Source of the DNA: Entonaema liquescens
Lineage: Eukaryota; Ascomycota; Sordariomycetes; Xylariales; Xylariaceae
Length of the DNA stretch: 64,000 bases
Direction of reading: 5' to 3'
NCBI GenBank assembly: GCA_902805475.1
Contig: CADCSX010000007.1
Location: 372,001 to 436,000, forward strand
Part shown: in pieces, positions 12,801 to 23,426 of the stretch
Layout: every line of letters starts with the position of its first letter
Position numbering within the stretch: the stretch's first letter is position 1
The notes under the pieces: generated by a model
Databases searched by the model: none
Told to the model about the DNA's origin: nothing
The model's input: only the letters and a program-made list of their open reading frames with translations
Made by a program: the position numbers and the translations under genes

Positions 12801-12921
12801 GGCAAGCGAATCGCAATCGCACCTACCTCACTCTTTAACTACTCTGGCGCTATTAAGACGCAAGGAAGTCACACGACGTAGGATCCACAAGGTCTAAGCG
12901 ACCTAAAGCAATTGGGACAAA
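9803..12921. other. Gene-poor region, 3.1 kb
   Basis: No gene can be supported. The left part is the GH7 3' flank. A minisatellite lies at 11415-11455. The last 500 bases or so are probably the promoter and 5' leader of the arrestin gene. Several 60-100 codon frames exist on both strands, but they look compositionally random. Confidence 0.55.
11415..11455. repeat. GTGTATAG minisatellite
   Basis: About four to five imperfect copies of an 8-bp GTGTATAG-type unit in tandem, in intergenic DNA. Confidence 0.8.
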
Positions 12922-14538
12922 ATGCCACATCGAGTAGTAGACTTTTTTAGGTCTTCCAACGACAGTATACACAATATTAAGGCATCCGTACAACGGAGGA
13001 GTAATCCAAACTCAAGATCCGCCTCCAGAGAACGACCAACCGTATCTTCGGTACTTGAAAGTGCCGCCGATCACACTCAATCCCTGATTACCGCCGCACC
13101 CCCGGTAAAGATGGCCGAACCCATAAAGGAAAAGCATAAGGATTCTCATAGTCATCATCGGTTGAGTTTTCCAACTTTGCATCTTGGCGGTTCCAAGTCT
13201 TCAAAGGAACCACCGCAAAATCCCAATGCATCCTTAGACTGGAAAATCGAGTCGCCACCGGTTGTTATGCACGGCGAACCGGAAAACAGCACAGGCGCAT
13301 TGGTTTCCGGTCAATTATTACTCGACGTTAAGGAGGATGGTTTTGAAGTCGAAAGCTTCAGCGCCAAGTTAAATATTCATGTTGTACAGAAGAGACCATT
13401 TGCAGGCCATTGCCAGCAATGCTCAAATCAAACAACAGAACTCAAATCTTGGACGTTCCTGGGCGAGCCGACAATTCTTTCTAAACGTAAGTTCAATCTT
13501 TGCCTTTTTCGGCCATTTTTATTTTGGTCATTTGTCAATCCCATACCCCTTATAAACAATGGCACACAACTTACACCGTTTCTAGGCGTGCACGAATTTC
13601 CCTTTTCTGTCCTATTGGACGGACATTTACCGGCGACAACGGACAATGCGGTTGTCGCTATCCGGTATGACTTTTTCGCGGAAGCAATACCCCGAACCGG
13701 GCCTACGATTAAGCTCACGAAAAATATCGACGTAAAACGCTCACTTCAAGTACCAGAACTACCTCATCACAGCATTCGCATTTTTCCTCCAACCAACATC
13801 GCGGCTAGTGTGCACTTCACCCAAGTTGTACATCCCATTAGCACCAACACATTCACCTTGCGCCTTGACGGTATTGTCAAGCACAACCCCGATGTTAAGA
13901 CCGTGGAGTATTGGAAGCTAAAACGGCTTTCGTGGAAGCTCGAAGAGAATATGGAGACCGTAGCGCCTGCATGTGAAAAGCATTCGCCAAAGGATCCAGA
14001 AACAGGGTTACCGGCGAAGAAGGGCTCCAAGCGCAGTGACTCACGAACGATAGCGCATGCAGACATGCATAACGGCTGGAAGGCGGACTACTCGCCGTCG
14101 GGGAGCATCGAGATGGAGGTTGAATATCAGATTGCACCTAGCACGAAGGCAGTGTGCGATATGAAGAGCGAAGATGGTACCCAAATTACGCATCAATTAG
14201 TTGTGGAAATGGTGGTTGTCCAAGAATATGCACCTACCGCCCATCCCAAGCACATTACGCCTACAGGAGTTGCACGCATATTACGCATGCACTTTGGAGT
14301 CGTGATAACGGAAAGGGCAGGTTTAGGCGTCAGTTGGGACAACGAGGCACCTCCAATCTACCAAGATGTTCCCCCTTCACCTCCTTCTTACTCATGCGAC
14401 ATACCTTATGAGAGCGTCGAGAGCGTCGAGGATTTGACTTTAAGTCGGCGGAGTCAGGAGGTTGGGAGCAGGGTCCAGAGTCCAACATACGAAGAGCAAG
14501 CACCGTCAAGTGCGGGAGCCGATGAGGCCGCACGTTAG
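12922..14538 (+). CDS. LDB19: Arrestin-related trafficking adaptor, LDB19/Art1 type
   Basis: Adaptor that recruits an Rsp5-type ubiquitin ligase to plasma membrane transporters for endocytosis (role known for yeast Ldb19/Art1). Two exons, 12922-13486 and 13586-14538, give 505 residues. A basic, Ser-rich N-terminal segment (about 1-105) is followed by the arrestin N domain. Family marks include a C-x2-C pair near residue 165, ELKSWTFLGEP, FPFSVLL-GHLPATT, RIFPPTNIAA and ITPTGVARILRM. A PPIY motif at 444-447 is the expected WW-domain ligand of Rsp5. The intron (13487-13585) is 99 nt, a multiple of three, with no in-frame stop. The reading frame therefore stays open when it is retained. Splicing is favoured because the intron sequence has no counterpart in the family and joins KR directly to VHEFPF. 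Confidence 0.9.
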   Translation: MPHRVVDFFRSSNDSIHNIKASVQRRSNPNSRSASRERPTVSSVLESAADHTQSLITAAPPVKMAEPIKEKHKDSHSHHRLSFPTLHLGGSKSSKEPPQNPNASLDWKIESPPVVMHGEPENSTGALVSGQLLLDVKEDGFEVESFSAKLNIHVVQKRPFAGHCQQCSNQTTELKSWTFLGEPTILSKRKFNLCLFRPFLFWSFVNPIPLINNGTQLTPFLGVHEFPFSVLLDGHLPATTDNAVVAIRYDFFAEAIPRTGPTIKLTKNIDVKRSLQVPELPHHSIRIFPPTNIAASVHFTQVVHPISTNTFTLRLDGIVKHNPDVKTVEYWKLKRLSWKLEENMETVAPACEKHSPKDPETGLPAKKGSKRSDSRTIAHADMHNGWKADYSPSGSIEMEVEYQIAPSTKAVCDMKSEDGTQITHQLVVEMVVVQEYAPTAHPKHITPTGVARILRMHFGVVITERAGLGVSWDNEAPPIYQDVPPSPPSYSCDIPYESVESVEDLTLSRRSQEVGSRVQSPTYEEQAPSSAGADEAAR

Positions 14539-15142
14539 GATCCGTCCGACCGCCGGCATGGCATGTTTAGACGATGTTCGTTGTTGAATAAGTTGAGGAA
14601 AAAGTAGTACTGGGTTTCATTTGTCTTGCAAGAAATATTATACCCCATACGCGATGCTCTAGCGGATTGTTAGCTATTTTTGCATTGGACGAGGATAGAT
14701 GGGAAGGCAGAATCTTGCCCCGCGCGGCGCATGGCATTGGTACGGAGTTCGAAAGGGCCGCAGACTAGACGGCAGTTAGACATACCCCACACATGAGGCC
14801 ACAAAAGGCAGCACGATAATCAATCTAATGAGAAATAATATTAGAAATTTGCTTCAGTTTCAAGTAATTACAATCACTTGGCGATTAGTGAATATTTATG
14901 CTCATATTAATTACGGAGTAAAGCAAAGTGGTGATAAGTGTCATGTTAAGTCAATACATAGTTCCCTAACAGTTTAACATTTGCCACGGATTATTCAAGA
15001 TAAAACTGTGTATAAGTAATATAACTACCTAGGCTACCTAGAAGTAACTGGTTTTTAATACGATAAGTTTTAAAAATTAGGGAATTAATATTTACATGGT
15101 TCGTAAAATGAGACCTCGCGTATGTCCACTCCCCTATAAAGA
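14539..15142. other. Convergent intergenic spacer
   Basis: Joint 3' flanks of the arrestin and F-box genes. AT-rich toward the right; I see nothing else in it. Confidence 0.6.
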
Positions 15143-16732
15143 TCAGTCTGTTAAATTTTCAAGAACATTGATTGTTGGAAAAGATAACGGCGATAGATAA
15201 TGGTGAGTGGTACAACGGCTTGCAAGAAAAGACTTCCAAGATAGTTCATCATTAAAATTAAAGTTGCAAGTGATGCGTTTAGATCTGGCGTAGTGCCATA
15301 GGTCGACTTTGTCCTGTCTCTTTAAACCTGAGAACTTACACCATAATGCGAATATTTCCAAGTTCGGGAGATAGTTCCACCGATCAACTGCGAAGTCAAC
15401 TAGCAATCTCTTCACTACCTCGGGGTTGAACCAATACTTATCGTTGTCCGCAAATAAATTCACTTCTTCTAGAGAAGGTGGTAAAATCCGCACCAGGCAT
15501 GGTATAGCTTCAAATGCCTCCGGCAGAATTTCTCGCACAATATTCCCCCGTAGCATACCCCTTTTCCCCCCTGTCTCGATAGATGGGGTGTGGAATACCC
15601 GGACATCAAGGTCAAGCCTTTTGAGATTCGTGAACTCTTTCATGGAGGTAACCCCATTGACTACGTGGCCATCGAGGTACTCCAGAGTTACAATAAGTTC
15701 CTCCAGGTGTTGACCCACACACTTCCCAATAGCAGCGATAAAGGCGGCCGCGTCCCAGCGATCCAGTGCGGGACTAGTATTATTCTTAGACACATAGCTA
15801 AACCTGAAGGATTCCAGGCAAGGAGTACGGGAAAGTATAAGGAATATTCCATCACTATCCACATAAGTGTGCTCTAATACAAGTTTTCGCAAGCCCAAAC
15901 TCATATCTAGAGAGTGACGGTGGTATCCTAACACAAGCGGTCCGAAACCATAGTCCTCACAATTAGTAAGATATAACGCTTTCGGATCTGGTGCTGTAAA
16001 AAAAGACGCTACGGCGCGCAAGTCCGTCTTGTCGTTGTTGTTTTCGAGGTCCCGGATCCACACTTGGTCCAATTCCCCTAGGGATGCCCCTTCGGGATTC
16101 TCTTCAATTCTCCGACTGATCATCTCCATCACGCTCCGCGCCTCCGGATAGTACTCCCGACGGCGGGTGGAGGTAGTCGGTGATTCCATAGCGTGCCGGA
16201 AGCTCAGGGGTGGTGACAGCATGAGGGATTTTAAATTAGGGAAAAGCGTGAGTGCAAATACACTCATAAAGACCAAATATTTATCGCGGTCTTCAGCATC
16301 GAGAGTCTCAACCCTAGAAAGAATAATTCTCGCCCACTCTTCAGTATCTGCCCCGGCCCGGCGCAAATACGGCGATTCCATGATAAACGCTCTTAAGCGC
16401 TTCATAGCCGTCGCGTTTCCGGTTAGCCGCTTTCGCGGGTAGAGCACATCCGGCCCCCTCCGGCGCTGGCAAAAGTCGGCATGCCAGACGTATCTTGCGA
16501 TAATTGGATCATTTGCGACACTGTAAATCCAAGTGACGATAGGAACATAATCCAAAAAGCCCTCGAAATTGAGATAGCGATTTTCGCGAATATACGAAGA
16601 ATGGATATTGATTAAAGACTTCCCGCACTCGTAGACATACCGACAGGTTAACATGAACTTCTCGAACCCCTCGGGCATCGACTCCTCGATAACCCGGCGG
16701 ATAATCTCCGGGGGGAAATCCACGAGAAGCAT
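15143..16732 (-). CDS. F-box protein (fungal F-box/LRR-like)
   Basis: Single exon, 529 residues. The first 45 residues (VDFPPEIIRRVIEES, then FMLTCRYVYECG) fit an F-box, which binds Skp1 in SCF ubiquitin ligases. The rest is made of degenerate leucine-rich segments such as LRKLVLEHTYV and LEELIVTLEYLDGH. That is the plan of the expanded fungal F-box families, whose targets are mostly unknown. I chose the ATG at 16732 because it puts the F-box at the N-terminus. No frame breaks are seen. Confidence 0.75.
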   Translation of the reverse strand: MLLVDFPPEIIRRVIEESMPEGFEKFMLTCRYVYECGKSLINIHSSYIRENRYLNFEGFLDYVPIVTWIYSVANDPIIARYVWHADFCQRRRGPDVLYPRKRLTGNATAMKRLRAFIMESPYLRRAGADTEEWARIILSRVETLDAEDRDKYLVFMSVFALTLFPNLKSLMLSPPLSFRHAMESPTTSTRRREYYPEARSVMEMISRRIEENPEGASLGELDQVWIRDLENNNDKTDLRAVASFFTAPDPKALYLTNCEDYGFGPLVLGYHRHSLDMSLGLRKLVLEHTYVDSDGIFLILSRTPCLESFRFSYVSKNNTSPALDRWDAAAFIAAIGKCVGQHLEELIVTLEYLDGHVVNGVTSMKEFTNLKRLDLDVRVFHTPSIETGGKRGMLRGNIVREILPEAFEAIPCLVRILPPSLEEVNLFADNDKYWFNPEVVKRLLVDFAVDRWNYLPNLEIFALWCKFSGLKRQDKVDLWHYARSKRITCNFNFNDELSWKSFLASRCTTHHYLSPLSFPTINVLENLTD

Positions 16733-17580
16733 GATGGAGACGGATAGGGGCCTCGCGCAAGGGGGAGGGGAGTACCTTATATTATAATAATTGACGTTAT
16801 AATATAAGTCAAGCTTGTCGCTGACATCTCCCAGTATGAGACCCCCTCAAGGCGAGGGGTGCCGAAAGAGAATTTTGACCGTAGCCTTATGGATGCAGGA
16901 ATTGATGTTAAGCTGCTGCGCCACAATTGTACGTTAGGCCAATTCAGGCACCAAAGACTAGGTATTTAGGTATAGTTATATAACATCACATTATTAATTT
17001 AGGTAGTTAGTTATAGGGGAAATATCGTTATAGTTATGTTTATTTTCATATCGATTATTTTTTATGTTAAGATAACTAAATTAATTAATACGAAGAAATT
17101 ATTTTATCTATTAGTTTAAAAGTATTACAAAGTTAAACACGAGGGATTCGTTAATTAATCAAACAGATATACTTACTGTAGTTACTAGTTATTATATAAT
17201 GCTTAAAGATCAGTTTTAACTTAGGTGGTAGTTTAAAGTCTCAAAGAGCCAAGCACCTTCTACCATGTCTTCTCAACACTCTACTTCTTTAACCCCGCAG
17301 AAATAAAATCAATACTTCCAATAATTTATGTAATCGAGTATCCCATTCAATTGATCCAACTTTAGCCAAAAAGGAGATTTGTGCTTTCAACTACTCCTTT
17401 TGTATAGTCCGAACACTCCGATTACGCCATCATTCCGACCGAAGTCGACAGCCGTTTTAAGGCGGGGAATTGCCGAGACACGGTATCACAATTCCAACGT
17501 TCAAAACACCATTAGCAAACAAATAAACAAAAAAACAACACTTCACTTAGACTAAGTTATTAATAAAGAACGCTCTAATT
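16733..17580. other. AT-rich divergent promoter region
   Basis: Spacer between the F-box gene (-) and the hydroxyacid dehydrogenase (+). The part from about 16960 to 17220 is strongly AT-rich. No gene seen. Confidence 0.55.
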
Positions 17581-18902
17581 ATGAGAAACGTCCTGATTGA
17601 AAACCCCTCAGGCACTCCCGCGGCTGAGATGCCTGTTACAACTAAGGATCTGGCTGGACACAAGATCCTTCTGATCGTGCCTTGGGACCCTCCTGCTGGA
17701 TATGTTGATGAGTTGAAAAAGACTTATCCCGGCCTCAAGGTATTCCATATTCGCTGGGATACGTGGAGCAAGCCCGACCTCCCGCCCAATATCACGCCCG
17801 AGGATTGGAAAACCGTCACCATTCTTCTCATCGGTCCTAAGTTCCCTACCAGAGAACAGGCGCCTAGGTTACAGCTGGTTCAACTTCAGAGCGCCGGTGC
17901 AAATTACATATTGAACAACCCTTTATTTACTGATACGGATGTTGCTTTTTGTACTGCGAACGGTGTCCACCCGTAAGTTCTATTATCTGGTGCTGGCGTA
18001 GGATCTCCAGTGAGACGTGAACTTGTCAAGACTAACATCATCACGCTAGGCCGCAAATTGCAGAATGGGTTATAAGCACATATCTCGCTTTCCAGCATAA
18101 CAGTAAGTAGTCCACGAGTCATTATACTCAAAAATTCTAACTCTGCTACTTATAGTTCCCACTTTCCTTGAGCATCAGAAGGCGCACAGATGGGAGCATA
18201 GTTATGATGATTCAGATACCCAAGATGCTGTCAAGCAACGAGTGTAAGTTTAAGCGTTTGAAACAATAGACTTTCATATACAAACGCTAATATCAACACA
18301 GTGGTATTCTTGGGTACGGAAGTATAGGAAGACAGGTGGCGCGGATAGCTAAAGCTATCGGCATGGAAGTGTACGCGTACACGAACAGACCCAGGCCCAC
18401 ACCCGAGTCTCGCCGCGACCACTCATACATCGTCCCGGGGCTCGGCGACCCAGACGGCACTCTGCCGTCGAAATGGTTCTCGGGGACGAAACCCGAAGAG
18501 ATCAACGAGTTCCTCTCCGCAGACCTCGATCTCCTGGTCCTATCCGTGCCCCTAACGCCGCAGACGCAAGGGCTCATCTCAGCACCACAACTCGAGATCC
18601 TGAAGAAGAACCGCACCTTCGTCAGCAACATCGGCCGCGGCCCCGTTGTAAATACAGACGACCTCGTCGTCGCGCTCAACGAGGAATGGATCCGCGGCGC
18701 CGCCCTCGACGTCACGGACCCGGAGCCGCTGCCCGAGGACCACCCGCTCTGGGACGCCAAGAACGTCATCATCACCCCGCACGTCAGCGGCAACTCCACG
18801 AGCTACAATCGCCGGCTGCTGGATATCCTGGATATCAACCTGCGCAACTTGAGCGAGGGCAAGGAGTTTATGAACCGCGTGAGCAAGAAGAGGGGCTATT
18901 AA
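17581..18902 (+). CDS. D-isomer-specific 2-hydroxyacid dehydrogenase
   Basis: NAD(P)-dependent oxidoreductase that interconverts a 2-keto acid and a D-2-hydroxy acid; the substrate is not evident. Exons are 17581-17972, 18050-18102, 18156-18243 and 18302-18902, giving 377 residues. The Rossmann motif is G182-x-G184-x2-G187 (LGYGSIGRQ), and the intron 3 acceptor lies just before it. Catalytic residues are visible: R290 in NIGRGPVVN, E319 in DPEPLP and H338 in ITPHVSG. A second in-frame ATG at 17629 (MPVTTKDL) is a possible start. I kept the first because the leader before it looks like an ordinary 5' UTR. It converges on the FAD dehydrogenase, with 424 bp between the two stop codons. Confidence 0.9.
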
Positions 18903-19326
18903 ATAGATAAACTTGGATTTAGGGCGGAGGATATATTTCCCGTTCGAAAAGGAGAAAGGGGGATTAACTAGGGGAAATTGGAAAGTCGTAAACTGTATCA
19001 AACACCTACTTTACATATCTGTCTTTGCCCGGTATCGTTTCTTTGAGATACGACAGGGTTTACATAGTGACTTGGACTTCAAAGTCTATATTTCCTATCT
19101 ATAGGTATCCATCATTTGTAGACATCATTACTTCATATTAAGAATGCACTCAAGATTATTAGCCATGAAAGTCACCCGATGTTATTCACGACTTTGGAAT
19201 ATAGCAGTAAAATATGCATGTTCATCTTTCTTGATTTCTTCGTTAGCAGTACGAACCGTTCCATGTCCCGTAACCAAACCCAGTAGTATACATCGTAATT
19301 TACACCTCGCAACAAGGCACTCAAAG
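18903..19326. other. Convergent intergenic spacer
   Basis: Joint 3' flanks of the hydroxyacid dehydrogenase and the FAD dehydrogenase; nothing else recognised. Confidence 0.6.
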
Positions 19327-21112
19327 TTAAACAGGCCCGAGTAGCTCATCGGCAATCGCCCTTCCAGCCGCCCTCCCGGAGAAAATACACCCACCGAGGA
19401 ACGTGCCCTCAAGCGAATTATACCCGTGCACTCCGCCACCGCCGAACCCAGCTGCCTCTCCCGCGGCATACAGGCCCGCGAACTTCTCGCCGTTTGCCTT
19501 CATAACATTGCTCTCTAGATTCGTCTCTAACCCACCGAGTGTTTTGCGCGTCAAGAGGTTCATGTGCACAGCGATCAGCGGGCCATGCTTCGGGTCTAGA
19601 ATCTGGTGGGGTGCCGCTACACGGCGGGTATCAGGCCAGTAATTACGGCCGTTGCGAATCGCCATGGCCTGCGCGTCCTTGCAGTAGCTATTCACGAACT
19701 GGTCGTCGCGCGCCTCGACGACTTCCCTGATGGCCTTGGGGTCGAGTAACGGGCCGCCGACAGATTTCGCCAGCTCGTTCATGCCGGCGACTAGGTCCTC
19801 CAGGTTATCGCGCACGACGAAGTCCTTGCCGTATTTCTGGAAGTTCTGGACTGGAATTGTGCCCTTGCTGCTAAACACCCGGTTCTTGAGAAGCTGCCAG
19901 ATGCTCTTCTCGGTGAGGTCGGGGTTCTGCTCGGAACCGGAGAGCGCAAATTCCCGCGCGATGATGGTCTGGTCGAGAATGAACCAGGTGTAGTCGTAGC
20001 CGGTGCTGCATATATACTTGAGCGTCGCCAGCGTATCGCATCCCGGGAATAGGAATGGTGGAAGCCTTTTCCCGGTGGCGTCCAGCCAGAGCGACGATGG
20101 CGCAGGTAAGACGCGAATTCCGTGGTCTGGCCAGATGGGATCCCAGTTCTGTAAACCCTCGGTATAATGCTGTGTTAACGTGTTAGTAGTTGTATTATAT
20201 ATTTTAATAGGAGAGAACTAGTCTCGAAACGTTACTTACCCACATCCTATCGCGGTTGATAAAATTCGCACCCGCCGACTCCGCGATTCCCACCATCCGA
20301 CCGTCGACGTGCGCAGGAACGCCGATGACGAAGTTCTCCGGCACCTTCGGGCCAAGGCGATCTATAGGCCATGCTTTCTTTACAGCTTCCACATTACCTC
20401 CGATGCCCCCAGAGGAAACAATTACCGCCGCGCCGTGGAGTTCAAAGTCGCCTACTTCTTCTCTGCTGGTCTTCACTCCTCGCGGAGACGGATCTTCCTT
20501 CAGAATCCGCCCCCGGACCCCAGATGCCCTGCCGTTCTCATCGACGAGCAACTCGTCTACTCTATGCCTGAACTTAAACTCCACAATGCCCTTTTTCGCC
20601 GCCGCCTGGACGGGTTCGGCGAACACCCGCACGACCTCCGGCCCCGCACCCCAGGTAATATGGAACCGCGGGACCGAGTTCCCATGGCCGTCCGCGGTAC
20701 CATCACCGCGCTCGGCCCAACTGACCATAGCGAGAAAGCTCGCCCCGCGGTCCTTCAGGTACTTCTCCATGCCGTCGGTAGCAAAGTCGACGAAGGCCTC
20801 GGCCCAGCGGCGCGGCCAGACGTCCTCGTCCTGCAGGCGGTCGAATGCCGCGGAGCCCAGCCAGTCGCGCAGCGCGAGCTTCCGGCTGTCTTTGATGCCC
20901 ATGCGCCTCTGCTCCGTCGAGTCCACGCAGAAGATCCCGCCCAGCGACCAGAACGCCTGGCCGCCTAGATTCTGCTCCCCCTCCTGGTCTACGATGATCG
21001 TCCGCACGCCCCGCTGCGACAGCTCGAAGGCCGCTACGAGGCCCGCTAGGCCGCCGCCTACGACGATCACGGGGGCTTTTTTCTGTTCGCCGGCGGCGTC
21101 TACGGTGGCCAT
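19327..21112 (-). CDS. FAD-binding dehydrogenase, bacterial KstD/fumarate-reductase type
   Basis: Flavin-dependent dehydrogenase of the FAD_binding_2 superfamily. Exons 20240-21112 and 19327-20169 give 571 residues. The nucleotide-binding motif GGGLAG is at residues 19-24, followed by an acidic strand end (VDQEG) and NLGGQAFWSLGG. The C-terminal FAD motif is GLYAAGEAAGFGGGG followed by LEGTFLGGC. As I remember it, the whole length closely follows a bacterial group annotated only as FAD-binding dehydrogenase (also related to 3-ketosteroid dehydrogenases). It matches in segments such as HGNSVPRFHITWG, VPAHVDGRM and HYTEGLQNWDPIWP. The true substrate is unknown. The intron falls between INRDRMW and HYTEG. 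An upstream in-frame ATG at 21139 would add nine residues, but the second ATG is preferred because it begins nearer the flavin fold. No targeting signal is obvious. Confidence 0.88.
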
Positions 21113-22397
21113 TGTGTGTGTGATGTGTTGTATTTCCACCGTTGTTTCTTTTTTTTTTCTTTTTTCTTATTAATCAGTCGGGTAGCTACCGATTCATTTC
21201 TTAAGAAAAAAGCGAATGAATGAAAAATAAGTATGTAACGAAAGGGTTGTGAAGTTTCGTGGCTTGAAAATAAAGGAAATACAAATAAGGGAATACAAAT
21301 AAGGGAATACGAACCCTGTCCGTCTAAGCCGTGAATCGCACGGCGGGGTTTCGTGGGCTTTGCGGGCTTTGCGGTACCTACCGTTCGCCCCTCCCACCGT
21401 ACCACCTTTGGTGCCGAGGCATCGTTACCTATGTATACATTTATTTCTCCCCCATCGAATCGAATGATCATCGTCGTTTCCCCCGTGGTATTTCCCTACG
21501 CAACATATGTAAATACATATCGATCATGCACTCTAGTCTCCTGATGGAAGTACATCCGCTTTAGGTAAAGAGTTTCGCGAACATGATGAATATTAGTTTC
21601 CTTTTATTTAATTTTTCTCAATGTTAGGTAGTTAAGTGCTTTGAATATTGGGTGGCACAGGCTATTAGTAGGTGATATTTGGGGTAATTGTTAGAATTAA
21701 TTGAAACCCCCAAAGCTAACATTTATTATTGGGAGAAACCGTGGTATAACGATGAGGATCACAGTATAGGCAACCCTTACCGTGGCACACATTTACCTAC
21801 TCAGGTCATATCAAAGTCAAAAGAGAATAAATAAGTACATGCAACTATCTCAATCATATTACCATAATTGTATAGACCGGATATTTACTGATGTTATTGG
21901 GTGTTCATGCTAATAAGACAAGATTATAATATCATTAAGATACCCTCCCTCATGCTTGTATAGGCCAACGCCACTATATAAAAAGTCGTTTATCAAGCTC
22001 ATATAAGGGTCAGTATACTTATAACACTTCTGAAATTTATGGGTAGAAATTGGGGTATATTCTGTCTCTCGGCTATGTACTTGAGATCACGATAGGTGAG
22101 CAGATAGATAAATACCAACTTTATCTCATCTCGTGTGAAGAATCAACTAGGACATATAAGGGTTTACGCACTGAAATTAACCAACTGGCCTGGCACTAAA
22201 TTGAAGGATACTATTGGGGTCAATCTTCATAACTTGGAGGGCTTTCACTAGATAGCCCCTATACAGGTAGGTATTTATATAGCAATAAGCTGTTTCATAT
22301 TCAGTCGTAATTGTAATATATACATGGAAAGCTCTATCGTCACAAGTACTCGTCATAAGTAAGAATATATACAGAGAAAGATTCAAAAGCATAGTCT
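21113..22397. other. Intergenic spacer, 1.3 kb
   Basis: Promoter of the FAD dehydrogenase on its left side and chitinase 3' flank on its right. A mixed T-rich run lies at 21147-21167. Several AT-rich stretches; no gene. Confidence 0.6.
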
Positions 22398-23426
22398 TTA
22401 GCAAGGAGAACCAGACTCCAAGATGCTGTGAACCTCCTGAGCGTAGTTGCAACCGTTATTCACGTTAGAGTCCGAGAAGCCCGCACTCCACATCATCACA
22501 CCTCCGAATCTCGAGTTGCTCTTCTTATCGTTGACGATGTCCGCGAGCTGTTCGGGCGTGGCGTAGTATGTCTCGCCAGTCGGGGAGCCGTTAGCAGCTA
22601 GCGGGGCGGCCGGCACGCCGATGAAGATCTTGGCGTCGGCCGAAGGCGTGTCGGCCGTCCACTCGACCCACTCGTCGTAGTTGAACGGCGCGTTGCCGTT
22701 GATGGGAAGAGCGCAGGGGTACGTGTAGTTGTTGTTGTTGTAGAATTGCGGCCAGAGATAGTCGAAGGTCGAGTTGCCGATGATCACGCCCATGTTCGGC
22801 TCAGGGATGGGGCACTGAGGCGCACCGGTGATGTAGTATGTGTGCGACGAGTCGGACTCGAAGTTGGTCCGTAGTTTGGCTATCATGTGTTGGTAGAACT
22901 CGCTTCCCCTGTTGACTTCTAGGTCAAAGTCGAACCCGTCGACAATAACGTCGCCAAACGGTCGCTGCACAGTTGAATTTCCCGAGTTTCCGTAAGCCTG
23001 CCAGAGATAATCTCCAATAGACTCTGCCTGTTCCTGTGACGACAGAGAGTAAGAGGCAGTAGCACCGCCCAGTGATAGGATGATTTTGATCCCGGCTGAT
23101 TGGCATGTCTTGATAGCTGCTGACAACTCATCACAGTTCTGTCCTTCGCCTGAATTGCTAATAAAGCATGACTGGCCGACCGTGCCAGAGGGAATGTCGC
23201 TCCCGCTACCCCATGAGTACAGGAAAGCTAGAACAATTATGTCGATGCCAGAGTCGTCGGTGCAATAAGCCGAGAGATCATTGTTCTCGATGGTACCGCC
23301 GCCATTCTGGCCCCAGTATACAACGCTCTGGGAGTCTGAACCTTGACGGGTCTTTAGAGCATGAGGAAGAGCCGTTGCTGCACCGAGCATAAGGCTGAGG
23401 GAGCTATATACAGTCGCGGAACGCAT
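22398..23426 (-). CDS. GH18 class III chitinase, secreted
   Basis: Endo-type chitinase that hydrolyses beta-1,4-linked N-acetylglucosamine, here of the plant/fungal class III (hevamine-like) type. Single exon, 342 residues from the ATG at 23426. A signal peptide covers about residues 1-20, followed by a likely KR-type propeptide site (KTRQ at 24-27). SLGG at 118-121 and the catalytic DGFDFDLE at 163-170 (D163, D166, D168, acid E170) are intact. The terminal barrel strand VMMWSAGF is present. Several N-glycosylation sequons occur. No chitin-binding module or GPI signal follows the catalytic domain. It may serve in wall remodelling or nutrition. A longer frame upstream of the ATG exists but lies in the 5' leader. 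Confidence 0.93.
   Translation of the reverse strand: MRSATVYSSLSLMLGAATALPHALKTRQGSDSQSVVYWGQNGGGTIENNDLSAYCTDDSGIDIIVLAFLYSWGSGSDIPSGTVGQSCFISNSGEGQNCDELSAAIKTCQSAGIKIILSLGGATASYSLSSQEQAESIGDYLWQAYGNSGNSTVQRPFGDVIVDGFDFDLEVNRGSEFYQHMIAKLRTNFESDSSHTYYITGAPQCPIPEPNMGVIIGNSTFDYLWPQFYNNNNYTYPCALPINGNAPFNYDEWVEWTADTPSADAKIFIGVPAAPLAANGSPTGETYYATPEQLADIVNDKKSNSRFGGVMMWSAGFSDSNVNNGCNYAQEVHSILESGSPC

Noticed and set aside
20256..21173. 305-codon open frame on the plus strand
   Set aside because: It is the antisense shadow of the GC-rich FAD dehydrogenase exon 1 and has no domain pattern; the minus-strand protein is clearly real.
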